Assembly (NCBI GenBank): GCA_020746835.1
Contig: JAGPNK010000010.1
Span: 62,001-126,000 of the forward strand
Length of the DNA stretch: 64,000 nt
Direction: 5' to 3'
Source: Stachybotrys elegans
Lineage: Eukaryota; Ascomycota; Sordariomycetes; Hypocreales; Stachybotryaceae
Part shown: piece by piece, positions 1 through 12,204 of the stretch
How positions within the stretch are numbered: position 1 is the stretch's first letter
Layout: each line of letters starts with the position of its first letter
The notes under the pieces: model-generated
Told to the model about the DNA's origin: nothing
Seen by the model: the letters and a program-made list of their open reading frames with translations, nothing else
Database searches by the model: none
Program-made: the position numbers and the translations under genes

Positions 1-1753
1 CTCAGAATAGACCCCAAGAGATCTCAGGCGTCTCAAAATGAGCTTTGGTTTTGTGTTAGTTCTCGTTACGTTACCTGCATAGCAGGGGTAATCTCTAGAC
101 AGCACGAACATGACTGGTTTGGGATCCTAGATCTAAGACGAGCACGGTCTTGACGAGAATAATAGTCAGCTCAGAAGGTATGAGACCAAGTATTAGAATT
201 CTTCGTCCTTACGTCGAAGGTATCGTGCGGCGGCGCCGCTTCCTGTGAGTCGCCCATTGTGTAAGAGGTTTTCAGCCGAATATTCAAGGCACGACAATCG
301 TTGAATAGCAAGGGCCCTTGCAAATCACACGCAAACCAAGCGAGCATGGAGTATTATAACCAAAAAAATTTTTCTGTACCAACCCAAACTTTAGTGGCTG
401 ACTCATCTACTTACCCACATGAATCTAGCCCACAGATACCTCCTCAGGTCAGGGTATGCCTGCTAATTGATGCCGGGCAGGTATTCACCTATTGAACTGA
501 GGGAAAGGGAAAAAGAAAGAAAGAAGTAGTCTTGATGTCTTTTTGTAACAATACGGAGTACTGCGTATATGAATAGCACCTGCCAAGCCCCACACGCCTT
601 TGCATATTATTTTCTGTGTTCTACGGACATCCTCATTTCATCTTTCTGACTGATGCGGCCGACGACACACCCTCTCGTCACTAGCATAACTGACAAACGC
701 TGAGATGCAGACGCTCTATGTGATCTTGGATTGCCCATGTCGGTTCGGCACCAGCTACGCGTGCAGTAGCTATTCAGTGCATAGGCATTGACGCCGCGAA
801 TGCAGCCCTCGAGAAGACTCAAGCCCCTTCTGGAAGGGAGACGGCAGCTATCTGCTGTGCAAGCAACTGCTTTATTTCTACTTCGGCCGCAAAAAGTACT
901 TACACTGCATTTCAGCAAATTATGGTCACCAAGGAGGCGCCCCAACTCCATGAGCGGGAGGGGCCAGAAGGAGATTTTGTCAAGAGATATGGCGACAAAC
1001 GGGGACAGAGGGGATTAAATTAGTACGCAACATGCTGCACATTTCCAATGGAAATGGCGATATCGGAATACCTACCTAGTAGTCCTGCGCGGGCGGCATA
1101 CGGTCCGGAAGAGAGGGGCCGAGATACAGCGGGGGTGGGTGTTGCCCAAATCGGAGGGCCGCTAAGCTGGAGGCAGCAGCAGCCACTCCACGTTTACTCA
1201 AGTCATCCCCAGCCGAAGGAACATCTTCAGAAGGTACGTTCAAAGTCCAAGGGCATTATAATATGAGGAGCGGCCTCCAAACACGGCATCAGAACGTCGA
1301 ATGTATTAAAGCCAGAAAACCCAAGGCCCTATTGATATTGTACATTTAAATACATGCCAGGTTGGTCAAACACAACCCCCCCATCCTCAGTGACTGGCAG
1401 GTACGGGTGGAGTGCTGTGGCTTTACCTGGCCTGTGCGCCACCACCATCAGCCTCGCGCGCCCATCAGTGCTGGCTGATGTATGCCAAGGGGATCGAGAC
1501 AAAACACACATCATCGCGTCATCTCTTTCTCACGCCGTATCGCTGTCCCTACAACGCTGGGGTGCTGCTTCCAAGACAGCTCGCATATCGCGGATGATAT
1601 GGGCTAGCTGAATCGACCACAACTACCGAGGTCGCCACCCTGCTTGAACAGCCGAGCCCGCCAACGAACCACCTAGGATAGGATGAGCTGCGAGCCACCA
1701 TTTATCAACCGCCACCCAGAAGCCATCGACCGGAGCGCATTGAACATCGCAAC
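1..1753. other. Gene-free left edge and 5' flank of the HECT ligase gene
   Basis: No open frame longer than about 115 codons is present and none resembles a known family. The stretch probably holds the promoter and leader of the ubiquitin ligase gene that starts at 1754, and perhaps the end of a gene lying outside the window. I see no tRNA, repeat array or mobile element in it. Confidence 0.5.
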
Positions 1754-4700
1754 ATGACCTCCCAATCGCCTTACCGGGAAGGCTGTGGACGCTCGGCCGA
1801 GGTAGACAAACTGCTTGCAGGACTTTGGCAGGAGGCGCCGTTTCCTCGCCTACCCGCCGATGCACCGCGCCAACTCTTTGAACATGTCAAGAACATTGAA
1901 GATCCTCGCCATGTCTATGCGGTCCATCGCGCCACACGCCGCCATGATTTCCAGACGCTGGTAGACAAGTGAGTCAAATAGCTCCTTTGATCCACGCGGC
2001 AGACCTGTATGATGCTGACCGCAAGATTGTAGATACATGGTCCAGTTGCGCATTGGATGCGAGGACCCCAGCTGTATCACGCCGACTTGCTTTACCTGTC
2101 GAAGGCGCCTCGCCCGCAAAGCCCCGATCCGAAGATATAACATGACAAGCGCTAGGACCTTGGCCGTCTTTCTCGCCAGCCAGGACAACCCCGAACGAGG
2201 CCTATGCCCTTCCATTCGCCGATCACGAATGTCGCACAATGCTGCCAGTACTCTTCGCTTCACCTTGACTCGGCCACTTAGCCATCCAAGTCGCTCTCAA
2301 GGCGGAAGCCCTCATGGATCGGATGATTGTGCGAACGAGAGCAAGACAGATGTAGTCTCGGGATCTGTACCTGCAACAGCGGCTGATACCCAGACACCGT
2401 CGCGGGAACCCGGCAAACATCCTCTGCCCCCTCTCAATCACGGCCCTGCGGCGCTTGGAGTAGAGGCAAAAGAAAGCTCGACAAACAGTGACCACAGGTC
2501 TTTCTCTGCGAACATCTTTGCCACTGCTCCTTTTAAATTGCTGGGCTGGCTGACCCCCCAAAGCATTGAGTCCATCTATTCGCAAATATCCGAGCTCAGA
2601 CTGCAGTCGGCTACAAAGGAGCCCCATACGAAAAGTACAGTCAATGAAGCGGTTGTGCATGACAAGAACAACATGTATACTGCCTCTGGGCCATCCACCA
2701 TGAGCAGGGGTTCCGACTCTTTGTCTTATCGATGTACCAACGATCTTTCATCAGAGACCTCGGCGTCAGACTTGATCGTCTCGACCAAGCCTACGAAACC
2801 TAAGCAGAACCCGACGGCCACTTTTCGTACAAGCTCGTCATCAAGAAATACTAGAAAAGGGTCCATGGAACCTCTGTCGCCAACTGCTCGACCAGAGATA
2901 CGACCAGAGACACGGCCGGATCCCAAACTCCCTCATCTTGGTGGGCTCTCTCATGACAAAATATTGCGCGCTTCTAAAAATGCCGGAGCCGTTATTGGCC
3001 GTGGTATCCCCGAAATCCCGGCCAAGCCGGCTTTCTTTGGGGGCCTCTTTGATTCCCCGTCTACTACTCTACATACGATTGACCCAACATGGCCAAGCCA
3101 AGAGAATTCTGCGGCAAACGAAGATAAAGAGCATATTGCCAAAGGCGATCGGGGTGACCGCGAGCAGCCAACTACTGAACCAGCATCTGGGACACTGTCC
3201 TCAGAGCCACCCTCCTCATTAACAGATTTCCCTCCACCACAAACTCTCCGACAGCTGAACATCGACCTCATTGACTTCATATGTGATACACTACAGGCAG
3301 ACGGCACTCTTGAAATGCTTATATTCGATACTTTACCTCCACATCCATGCCCACAAAACCGAGGACCAAGATTGGAAAGACAGCAGCGTACCGATCGCAG
3401 GCCTGTTGCAAAGAAGCAATGGAAGACATTCAACGAGCAAGCCTTGTTCAGCGTGCTGAGCGATCCTCGCTCGCTCATTCTTTCATTTACCAAGGACGGC
3501 AAGCTCTTTGACTCTCATACCCTATGGTACTGCATGCTACGTATGACTAGGGTAGCGCCGACTGTCGTTTTTCACAGCCTCTGGCTCGCCGCCGGCAGCT
3601 TGTTCGTGCCAAGTGCCTCACCGGCAGATTCTCCGCACACAGGACACAAACGGAAGCCACTGTCGAGCTTCCATGCTGGGTGCATCATGTCCATATGCCT
3701 TCACGCCCTGGTTGCTGCTGCATCGATTGCCAGAGACTCGCGATCGTTGTATGAAATGTCGCGTATTCGATCTAACGGATTAACGTTGGCTAGCAGCTCC
3801 GGTGCAGCCCGGCAGCCCGCATCTATCTGCTTGCAATATGACGATGTCTTCTCGAATGTACCTGCGGCGAGACTAGCGCGACGACTCTTCCGCGCAGTAG
3901 CCGCCCATCGCCATCCCGCTAAGCCCTCTGGATCAAACGAAACACGCAAGGCCACTCCCACTGTGGATATACTGCAGCCGTTGTTGAACCAACTGGATCT
4001 TCTGAGTCCCGATTCTGAGCGTATTCTTGACTTCGCCGAGACCGAACGCAGCCTTCATGAGGCACGCGTACCGACTCTTCTTCTAGATTGGGCACGAAGT
4101 GTTCTACTGAACGAATGGGATGGATGCCCCGAGTATGCTTGCGGCGGACCTTTTGACGGAGCATTATCTCTCATTTCTTCAATGTGTGAGTACGAGTGAT
4201 ATATACTCCAATGCCCAGATCAGTGTGCTAATAGTCGTATAGATCACGATAGGAATGTTCTCCTTCTTGGAGATATCCAGTTCCGGATCGACTACTTCGC
4301 GGAGCGACTCGACATGGTAGAAACCCCTGTCGACTGGGTATCGTTCAAATCCACACGGAAACGCAAGCACATTATGGATCACCCTTATCTCTTCAACCCT
4401 GAAACGCTGGTGTCTTTCTTCCGAGCAATCAACTTTTCCCGTATGAGCCGGATGTTTGAGGAATCAAGCTCTCTCAAGACTAGAATGACTGCCATTGTTG
4501 ATCCTGGCAGCCTGATCACCAACCCACACCATAAAGTGGTTCTGCAGGATATGCTTAAAAAGGCATCATCCAAGTATCTAGTGCTCCAAGTCGGAAGGCG
4601 GACCGTCCTCAGGGACGCCTTTGACCAGCTATGGAGACGCGAGAGACGTGAGCTGTTGCGGCCGCTCAAAGTTCACCTTGGCGAAGATAGTGGCGAAGAA

Positions 4701-5708
4701 GGCTTTGACTCAGGTGGAGTACAACAAGAATTCTTCAGAATGGCCATTGCGGAGTGCCTTGACCCAGCCCATGGGGCCTTTACCGTCGACGACAGAACTC
4801 GGATGGCTTGGTTTCAACCAGGTTCCGTTGTAGAGAGCTGGAAGTTCGAGTTGATGGGCCTCTTGGTATCTCTCGCAATTTATAACGGACTCACCCTACC
4901 AGTGACATTTCCTCGGGCTCTGTACCGGAAACTTCTTGGGGAACCTGTCGAGGAGATATACCATATTAAGGATGGCTGGCCAGCCCTGGCTGAAGGACTG
5001 ACGTATCTCGTTGATTGGGACGAAAAGGACGGCTCTGTTGAGGATGTATTCTCCCGAACCTATGAATTCTCGGTTGAATTGTTCGGAGATCATGTCACCA
5101 GAGAGATGACAAATGACAATCCTTCCTGGCCACAAGGACTGACTGATGCAAACAAAGTCTCGGCCAGTGGAGGCGAGGACGAGGCGCCCATGGTTACTGG
5201 TGGAAACCGCGATCAGTATGTCATGGACTATATCCGCTATCTCACCGACGTATCGGTCAGACCACAGTATCTCGCGTTCGAGCGAGGTTTCCGGACATGC
5301 TTGGAGCCAAAGTCACTTACACTGCTCAGCCCGTTCCTTCTCCAATCTATCGTGGAAGGCATACAGGAGATTGACATTTCCGAGCTACGGCGATATGCCC
5401 GATACGTGGGCTGGGACGCCTCTCATCGCACAGTGAAGGAGTTCTGGTCGATTGTGAAGCGATATGACGACCGGATGAAGCGGAAGCTATTGGAGTTTGT
5501 GACGGCCTCAGATCGAGTCCCTGTGGGAGGCATGAGAAACCTTCATTTCGTGATTCAGAAGAATGGCGAATCTGGTGAAGGTGGCCGATTACCCACCGCG
5601 TATACTTGTTACGGGACGCTGCTACTCCCCGAGTACCGAGATAAAGAAGTGCTGCGAGAGCGCCTCGGCATGGCCCTCGAGAACGCCCAGGGATTCGGGT
5701 TTGCATAG
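1754..5708 (+). CDS. HUL4: HECT-type E3 ubiquitin ligase with AZUL zinc domain (HUL4-like)
   Basis: Three exons (1754-1968, 2033-4185, 4243-5708) joined by GTGAGT..AG introns of 64 and 57 nt give about 1277 residues. Near the N-terminus, cysteines 81, 86, 91 and 94 follow the C-x4-C-x4-C-x2-C spacing of the AZUL zinc domain known from UBE3A, and the domain ends in a GLCP segment. A long low-complexity linker follows. The last ~370 residues are a HECT domain, including FDSGGVQQEFF, and end with the LPTAYTC active-site motif, so Cys1245 should accept ubiquitin from an E2 and pass it to substrates. This order fits the fungal Hul4/HulD group. The domain call is firm; the orthologue name is an inference. 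The first ATG after the likely promoter is taken as start. The gene converges on the AlkB-like gene. Confidence 0.9.
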
Positions 5709-5985
5709 ATTTGCGATTGATGGGAGTAAGGTTCTGGTAATGGTATTTTAAGGTGGCTAGTAGACCATCCGAGAAGCGTTGCGGTTTGTATGAGCGAGTA
5801 TGGTGGGATTCCGTTGCTCTCCCCCGCCATGATGAAAGCACAGAAAACCGGCATATTAATATACCCAAGCAAAAAATGCTCTGTTTTAGAATCAAAATGC
5901 TTCATAAGTCCACAATATGCTTGGTTCTAGGAGACATGGGATTCGTTGCCTACATACGAAACCCGGAAAATTTCCCAATACCCCA

Positions 5986-7091
5986 TCAGTCTTTCATCTG
6001 TCTGACATTGAGGTTGATCCTCTTGTTCGACATCCATCCGCGCCAACTGTCAAATTTTCCGTCCTGAGCCGGCCAATCACTGAGATAGCCAGGGCAGGAG
6101 CCTTTGATGACCTTGGGGACGCCGTGCCAGGCATACCTGGCCTCGTCTGTCATGTATATGGCGTCGCCAGACCTAAGCTTCAACAACAGGTACTCCTTGG
6201 GCGGATCAGCCGATCCGGACTCGGGAGGAGCGTCGCCCAAGAAGCTGTTGGGAGCAATCATGAACAGGCATTCGCAGCCAAAACTCAGGCTGACGAGACC
6301 CTTATTCACCTCCTCACTAACATCACGGTGCATCATCATTGTGTCTCCAGGAGTATAGAAGTTGACGATGGCAGCCTGGGCAAGCGTCTCGGGGAAGAGT
6401 GTCTCGAGGAAGACGGAGAGATCAGAGGGGAAACGAGGGGGCTCCTCACCGGGGTAGACACGGTTCGTCCAATCGTACTGACCACCAAGCGTCACCCAAT
6501 GAAGACGACGCTGCATGACCTGTTTCATGGACAGCGGCTTATGAACAGATGGGTCCTTGGGCATGAAGTGCGATGCCGAATCCGGGGCCAAGGAGAAGAA
6601 CGACTTCTCCTCGCCCTCTGGATACGGCAATTCGAAGTGAAGGTGCATGTTGGTCTGATGCTGTGGATTGCTCAGATCTCGGTGGACCATGCGATCCAAG
6701 AGCGACATCTGAACAGCTGGTGGCAGCAGGTTGGGGATGACCAGGAGGCCTGGAACAGATCAGTATTATTGCAAGATGAAACTTCATGTCGTACATGATG
6801 GGGTTCATGGGCAAAATAAGTGAACGGACCGGGCAGAAGAGGGTGGTGTATGATGGGAACATCGGCAGTCGCCAGGTCAGGATATTCTGGCCCTAGCTGA
6901 GAGAATGCTTGCTTCAGGCAAGACTCTGGGATCGCGCCGGCCTGGCGAAACCCGTTTTGTTCGAGCGGGAGTCTGGGGTCGTCGATGCGAGCATCTTGCT
7001 GCAGTGCAGGTTGCTCCAGACGGGTGAATGCTTTCCATTCAGCCCTCATCCTATCGGACGGCTGCTCGTGGGCGTCCAGGTCATCCAGCAT
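5986..7091 (-). CDS. AlkB-like Fe(II)/2-oxoglutarate dioxygenase (ALKBH1 type)
   Basis: Two exons on the minus strand (7091-6830 and 6749-5986), joined across an intron with a weak GTCCGT donor, give about 341 residues. The join reads through LLPG-LLVIPNLLPP, which fits the family. The iron ligands are visible as the HRD triad (His228, Asp230) and a distal His296 in YAWHGVPKV. The C-terminal RINLNVR segment supplies the 2-oxoglutarate-binding arginine. AlkB proteins oxidatively remove alkyl groups from nucleic acids, and the ALKBH1 branch acts largely on tRNA, including mitochondrial tRNA. That substrate and location are inferred from family only. The gene shares a 398-bp upstream region with the mitochondrial GTPase gene. 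Confidence 0.88.
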
Positions 7092-7489
7092 GGCTGATAC
7101 GGTGTCTCAGGTTATTATTGGGAGATTTGCCCGCCAGCGCATAGAATCGATATAGATATTTGCTCCTCTTTTCCATCTATGTAATGAAGAAGCACCCTGT
7201 GGGACTTGTCCATTTTACCAGTGCATAGTGCCTCTATATTTCGGAACTGGGCTTGCCAGTATTGGGGCAAGAAGTTGCATTATGTAAGCCTAAATATTTG
7301 CTGTCGAGGCACCTGAAGGCACCCTGTCTGGTAGCCTCAGAACGTCTTCACTCACCCCCTTGTAAATGGATCAATGAGAAGAGCACCTCCCGGAAACACT
7401 CGCATGCTATTCAGAGCCCGCTGTAAAGACGTGGCATTTGATATGAGTTGCTCAGACAAGGTGCTCAGACGGCAGTAGCAAAGACTGCA
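7092..7489. promoter_or_regulatory. Shared divergent promoter region of the AlkB-like and EngB-like genes
   Basis: About 400 bp separate two start codons that point away from each other, so both promoters must lie here or overlap the neighbouring genes. I found no long repeat or obvious operator. Shared control is plausible but is an inference from layout. Confidence 0.5.
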
Positions 7490-8530
7490 ATGTCGCCCAG
7501 GTTGCATGCTCTTCGAGGCTCATTGCACAAGAGCCCCCATGTATCTCAGAATCTTGGACTTCTGCCCAAGCTGGCTTGTACGAAGCTGCGCGTCAGCAAT
7601 GGCGGGCAGCTCTCATTCCGACGGATGAACGGCTACAAGAGGACCATCACCTCCAGCGACGTCCTGCGATGCAGTCCGCAGCCCACAGCTCAAACTCTGG
7701 CCAGCGCTGCAGACCGGCAGCAGCTCATCACCGGCAGCAAGTTCTTCCAGCACGGCTACAGCTTCCTCTACTCAGCAGAGTCGCTTCGCCACCATGCCAA
7801 CAATGTCCACGTCCCCGAAGTCATCATCCTCGGGGCATCAAACGTCGGTAAATCATCCTTCATCAACGCCCTCGTTAGCCAATCCAATGCCGCAAGGGTC
7901 AGCCACCGGCCCGGGAAAACAACAATGATGAATGCCTACGGTATCGGTCCACCGCCAAGTATCGACCGCAGCCTGCTTCAAAAGGGGCAAGCACCCCCAA
8001 AGCACAGCCTCATCCTCATGGACACCCCAGGTTACGGCTACAAGAGTCAGGCCAGCTGGGGAGGGTTCATCCTCGAATACCTCAAGGAGCGAACTATGCT
8101 GCGAGGTGCTATTCTGCTGCTCTCGTCGGAGAAGAAGCTCCTGCGGGAAGACAAATGGATGTTGAGGACGCTGGCCGAATCCAACACGCGAACCATGGTT
8201 ATCTTGACCAAGGCGGATAAGAACCGGAGCCAGTGGTCTGAGAAATGCGACCATCTCGCCAATGACGTGCGGACCGAGATGCAGCGTCTCGAGGCGCGTC
8301 TAGGCAACGGCTGGGCCCGGGGTTCGGGCTGGATGCCCGACATTCATGTTACGGCAGCACATATGAGCGCCTCGAGCAAGCTCGGCAATGGTGCCGGCAT
8401 GGGAGGCGCGCGATTAGCCATCCTGGATATGGCTGGGTACAGTCCGAAGGCCGAGGTGGAACAAAAGGCTGAGACGATTGCGTATACGGGCCAGATTGTA
8501 TCCTTTGATGATATCGTCTGGAAGACTTGA
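7490..8530 (+). CDS. MRX8: EngB/YihA-type GTPase, probably mitochondrial (MRX8-like)
   Basis: One uninterrupted exon of 346 residues from the ATG at 7490; the open frame extends slightly upstream but without an earlier ATG. GTPase motifs are clear: G1 GASNVGKSSF near residue 115, G3 DTPGYG near 178 and G4 TKAD near 240. The spacing and the GYGYKS context match the TrmE-Era-EngA-EngB family, EngB branch. The first ~60 residues are rich in Arg, Ser, Leu and His with few acidic residues, as expected of a mitochondrial presequence. EngB proteins help assemble the large ribosomal subunit, and the yeast relative Mrx8 works with the mitochondrial translation machinery. Family is certain; the mitochondrial role is inferred from the leader and the yeast relative. 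Confidence 0.88.
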   Translation: MSPRLHALRGSLHKSPHVSQNLGLLPKLACTKLRVSNGGQLSFRRMNGYKRTITSSDVLRCSPQPTAQTLASAADRQQLITGSKFFQHGYSFLYSAESLRHHANNVHVPEVIILGASNVGKSSFINALVSQSNAARVSHRPGKTTMMNAYGIGPPPSIDRSLLQKGQAPPKHSLILMDTPGYGYKSQASWGGFILEYLKERTMLRGAILLLSSEKKLLREDKWMLRTLAESNTRTMVILTKADKNRSQWSEKCDHLANDVRTEMQRLEARLGNGWARGSGWMPDIHVTAAHMSASSKLGNGAGMGGARLAILDMAGYSPKAEVEQKAETIAYTGQIVSFDDIVWKT

Positions 8531-8724
8531 CCCATGAAAATTTTGTAAAACATGTACGATAGCGCCTGGGAGGATAGCGATAAAGATAACGAGCTCATGT
8601 ATTGTAAACTATTCAAGATGACTCTGGGGGTCGGCGTTCATTTCCGCATATAACACAACAGACACATGGTAATACAAGGGCCTCCACTAACGTGCTCCCT
8701 CAATCATATCCGTCTCACCCTTTT

Positions 8725-10350
8725 CTACGTCGTAGGCTCACTCGGCCCAACCAACGAAGTGGTGGAAATGTTGTTGGTACTTTGGCTTAGAGGACGTCTT
8801 GGTTTCCTCGATCCCTTGGAATCAAAGAGGCTCTTGACACGCCTGAGGCGTGCCCACCGTTCCTTGTCCTTGGCCTCACGGTCCTTCTCATCCTCCTCAT
8901 CTTCGCCAAATTCCTCGCCGGGACCTGATGCCTCGACCTCTCCAGCGGTAGCGGTAGACCCGGCAGGATTCTGGTTTACCTGAGGCGAGCTGGGCACCCC
9001 CAATGACTTTCTGTTGGAGAAGTGGCTTCTTGAGAGTCGAGACCTGGCCGGCGACTTGCCTTCGTAGACACCCCGCAGGTGGGCCTCGTTGTCGATAGTC
9101 CGCATGAGAACCTTCCACCCGGGAAGAGGATCCTGCTGGTCTGGCAGGCCAGCTCTGGCCTGTGCTTCTGGGTTCTTCCATGGACAGAAGAAGCGATGTT
9201 CCCGAATTGGATCGAGATAGTCCATCGGAGCTGGGACCAGTACCTGACCGCTGTCGTCCACCTCTTTGCTTTTAAACATCCACAGCCCCAGCCGACGCAA
9301 ACAGGTGTGACAAGAAGCCGAGTTGGGAACTGCCCCTATGCGCGCATTTGTCAAACCTTGCCATCCTAGCAAGGCGAGTGCCAAAGCTACTCGATTGATC
9401 GGTTCAGCTGACGATGAAGAGTCCTTTCCGGGAGCCGATTTGGTGAAAAAGTCGGGAGGCAGCTTTTGTAAGACACTGTCCACGTCCAGGCCATTGGGCA
9501 AACGAAGGTTGAACTCGTATGGGAGAAATGACTTTCTTGTGCACAACTCATCATACCTCTGTCGAAGAGCCTCCATGGCCTGTTTAGCATTTGCCAGCGA
9601 CAGACGAAGCAAGGAATCTGCGAGATAATGTAAGCATGAATATTGAGAACGAGGTGTCAAGTTGGCCTGTATATCGGATGACAAACTTACCGTCACAACC
9701 TTTCCTCCTCCATAGACAGTCTTCCTGGTGAGCCGTGGTCATCAGCTCGACATACTTGTCCACCAGTGCCTCCTCTAGTCCCAGTATTAGTTTTGAGGGC
9801 CACAATCCGAAGCAAGACACCTACCAATCTCGGAAGCGACAAGAACAGTAACCTCTTTACCGTCGTCCAGCTCTTTGCGATTCAACTTGACCAGGAGCTC
9901 TCGACTGCAAAGCACACAGCGGACGCGCTCTTTACCTTGGCAAACCCAGCCCATCTTGGCCCATTCCACCTCGTTGACTCTGTCGGGTTTTGGCGTCCAG
10001 TCAGTAATCTCTTGAAACGTAGCGAGGCGCCGCAGGAGTTCATCCCGATCTCCAGGGCAGTATTTGGCAGGAGGCCCCTTGCTATCCTTGCTGAAGCCCA
10101 GCCTCGTGACCTGGTGACCAGCTGGCGACCCGTGGTGCGAGGGAGGATTCTTTGATGGCGTTGTCGGCGTCGAGGTAGGGAGACCCATCCGCCGACGTTT
10201 CAGAATATCATCGCTGGAGGCATTGAGGCTTGTTGCAGGCGATGATGGATAGCCTGGCTTCTCTCCTGCCGGCTTCGCAGGTGTTCCAGCGGGCTGCGCA
10301 TTGCTGAGTCCTTGGAGCAAGGCATTGAACTTTCGCTTCGTAGCGTTCAT
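8725..10350 (-). CDS. C3HC zinc-finger protein (NIPA/Rsm1 type)
   Basis: Three minus-strand exons (10350-9825, 9774-9691, 9617-8725) with GTAGGT and GTAAGT donors give 500 residues. The C3HC zinc motif is assembled across the first intron: Cys145 and Cys148 in RCVLC, then His191 and Cys195 in HQEDCLW. A second Cys/His set in SCHTCLRRLGLW and HRFFCPW forms the Rsm1-like half. Fission yeast Rsm1 takes part in mRNA export, and animal NIPA is an SCF adaptor, so a nuclear role is likely. The C-terminus is acidic and then basic, and probably disordered. The 84-nt middle exon carries the zinc-binding His, so exon skipping would destroy the fold. The gene is divergent from the SRP40-like gene. Confidence 0.87.
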
Positions 10351-10983
10351 GCTGTCGCCGGCGACAAGGACGAGATTGAGAAGGACTCAAAGGAGGATGA
10401 GACTACGGGGCAGTCCGTTGTTGCGGAAACAGAAACCCGAGAATCGCGCAATGGCGCAAATGTCTCCCGCAGCTCTCAATCCTGTATCAAGGGATGAAGA
10501 AGCGAACGAGGCGAGCGGGCAGCCGGAGTGACGTGGCTATATAGATTGAGGTTGACTTTGAGTGCTCATGTTACCTGAGAATCTCAATGTAAACAATAAG
10601 CTGCATTAGGTATGGTAGCCTGGGATCCAAGACACTCATGCTTGTCGTAGAGGCACCCTGGCACAATGTGGAGCCCACAATCGATAAGATAATGGCGCCC
10701 ACGCTACCCCACTCATTTTTTTTTTCTTCCTCTTGCTTCCTTGGGCTCTCTCTTAGTTGAGGCTTCAAATATCTTCCAAGCAAGGGCAAAGCAGCACCGT
10801 GCCCTGGTTATACCTCAATTCACCGTCAGACGCTGCTGATCGCTTAAAGTGTCACGGAAGGAAGCCGTGGTCACCAACTTGCATTGTTGGGACCCTTCAC
10901 GCATGTCCCGGACAACCAACAACGCGCCCTCCTGGCTGTTCTCCAACAACAATTTAAACCCAATCCGAACCGAAGACTCCAAC
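10351..10983. promoter_or_regulatory. Divergent upstream region of the C3HC and SRP40-like genes
   Basis: The region holds the leaders of both genes. A T/C-rich tract near 10717-10760 on the plus strand has the look of a fungal core promoter or transcription start region for the SRP40-like gene. No other structure stands out. Confidence 0.45.
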
Positions 10984-12204
10984 ATGGCCAAGAAGGTCAA
11001 GCAGCAGAAGACCGGCAAGTCCGCTGCCCCGGCTTCGGTACCAGCACCTCCCGCCCAGCTCATGGACATGGTCGAGGGTTTTCTCTCTGAACACTCGTTT
11101 GCCGACGCCCACAATGCCTTCAAGACTCACCGGGAGAAGAAGGGATGGAATGCGTCGCTTGCAGCACAGGGATCTGGCAGCGAGACATTGATGAATGTTT
11201 TCCAGGTGTGGGAGACTTCACGCAGCACATCGGAGTCTGCCGCTGGAAAGCAGAGCAACTCTGGCGTCCAGGATGTGGACATGAAGGACGCCGACGATTC
11301 GTCAGACTCCAGCTCCAGCTCCAGCTCCAGCTCCAGCGATAGTGATAGCTCCAGCGATGATGAGGATGAGAAGAAGTCCAAGACCAAGGCCAAGGCCAAG
11401 GGAAAGAAGGTCGTCTCACCAGTCCCCGCCCAGACCTCTTCCAAGACTCTGAAGCGCAAGGCCCGCGACGACAGCTCCTCCTCGTCCTCGTCATCCTCGT
11501 CCGACTCCTCGGATTCTGACAGCAGCTCCGACTCCGACGACGAGCCTCGCGCCAAGAAGCAGAAGACCAAAGCCAAGGCCGACTCCAGCTCTGACTCCAG
11601 CAGCTCGTCGGAAGACAGCTCCTCGTCTTCCGAGTCCTCCAGCTCTGAATCCAGCTCCGATTCCAGCTCCGATTCTGACTCTGACTCGGATTCCGACTCG
11701 AGCTCGGACTCGGACAGCGACTCGGAAGCAGAGAAGGCGGCCCAGGTGCCTCTGCCCGACTCTGACAGCAGCTCTGACTCCGACTCTTCTTCCTCCTCGG
11801 ACTCTGACTCTGATGATGATGCCCCCAAGAAGAAGAAGAAGAAAGGCGGCGCAAAGGATTCCTCGGATTCATCTGTCACCCTGGACAAGACCTCCCCCGA
11901 ATTCCAAGAATCCTCCGCTGCCGACCCTCCTCTACCTCCGGACCCCGTCATTGGCAAGCGAAATGGCAACAACAAGAAGAAGCAGAATGAGCCCTTCTCG
12001 CGAATCCCCAAGAACATCAAGGTCGACCCCAAGTTCTCATCAAACGACTACATCCCCATGGACTACTCGCAGCGTGCGTACAACGACCTCGTAGTCACCA
12101 AGGGCAAGGGCTTCACCAAGGAGAAGAACAAGAAGAAGAAGGGCAGCTACCGCGGCGGCTTGATAGACATCACGCAGACCAAGGGCGTTTACTTTGACGA
12201 TTAG
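10984..12204 (+). CDS. SRP40: SRP40/Nopp140-like nucleolar protein
   Basis: One exon; the ATG at 10984 has a good context (CCAACATGGCC) and begins MAKKVKQQK, giving 406 residues. A frame open upstream from 10849 lacks a better start. Residues ~24-56 form a LisH-like dimerisation motif. The middle is made of long acidic serine/aspartate tracts separated by short Lys-rich patches, the Nopp140/Srp40 design, which is heavily phosphorylated by casein kinase 2 in known members. The last ~70 residues, including GKGFTKEKNKKKKGSYRGG, are the conserved SRP40 C-terminal domain. Members act in the nucleolus as chaperones for snoRNPs and ribosome assembly. The serine tracts use a mix of TCC, AGC and TCT codons, so the repeat is not a simple DNA microsatellite. 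Confidence 0.9.
   Translation: MAKKVKQQKTGKSAAPASVPAPPAQLMDMVEGFLSEHSFADAHNAFKTHREKKGWNASLAAQGSGSETLMNVFQVWETSRSTSESAAGKQSNSGVQDVDMKDADDSSDSSSSSSSSSSDSDSSSDDEDEKKSKTKAKAKGKKVVSPVPAQTSSKTLKRKARDDSSSSSSSSSSDSSDSDSSSDSDDEPRAKKQKTKAKADSSSDSSSSSEDSSSSSESSSSESSSDSSSDSDSDSDSDSSSDSDSDSEAEKAAQVPLPDSDSSSDSDSSSSSDSDSDDDAPKKKKKKGGAKDSSDSSVTLDKTSPEFQESSAADPPLPPDPVIGKRNGNNKKKQNEPFSRIPKNIKVDPKFSSNDYIPMDYSQRAYNDLVVTKGKGFTKEKNKKKKGSYRGGLIDITQTKGVYFDD

Noticed and set aside
11127..12032. 301-codon Ser/Glu-rich frame on the minus strand
   Set aside because: It is the reverse of the Ser/Asp tracts of the SRP40-like gene; the plus strand has the LisH motif and the conserved C-terminal domain.
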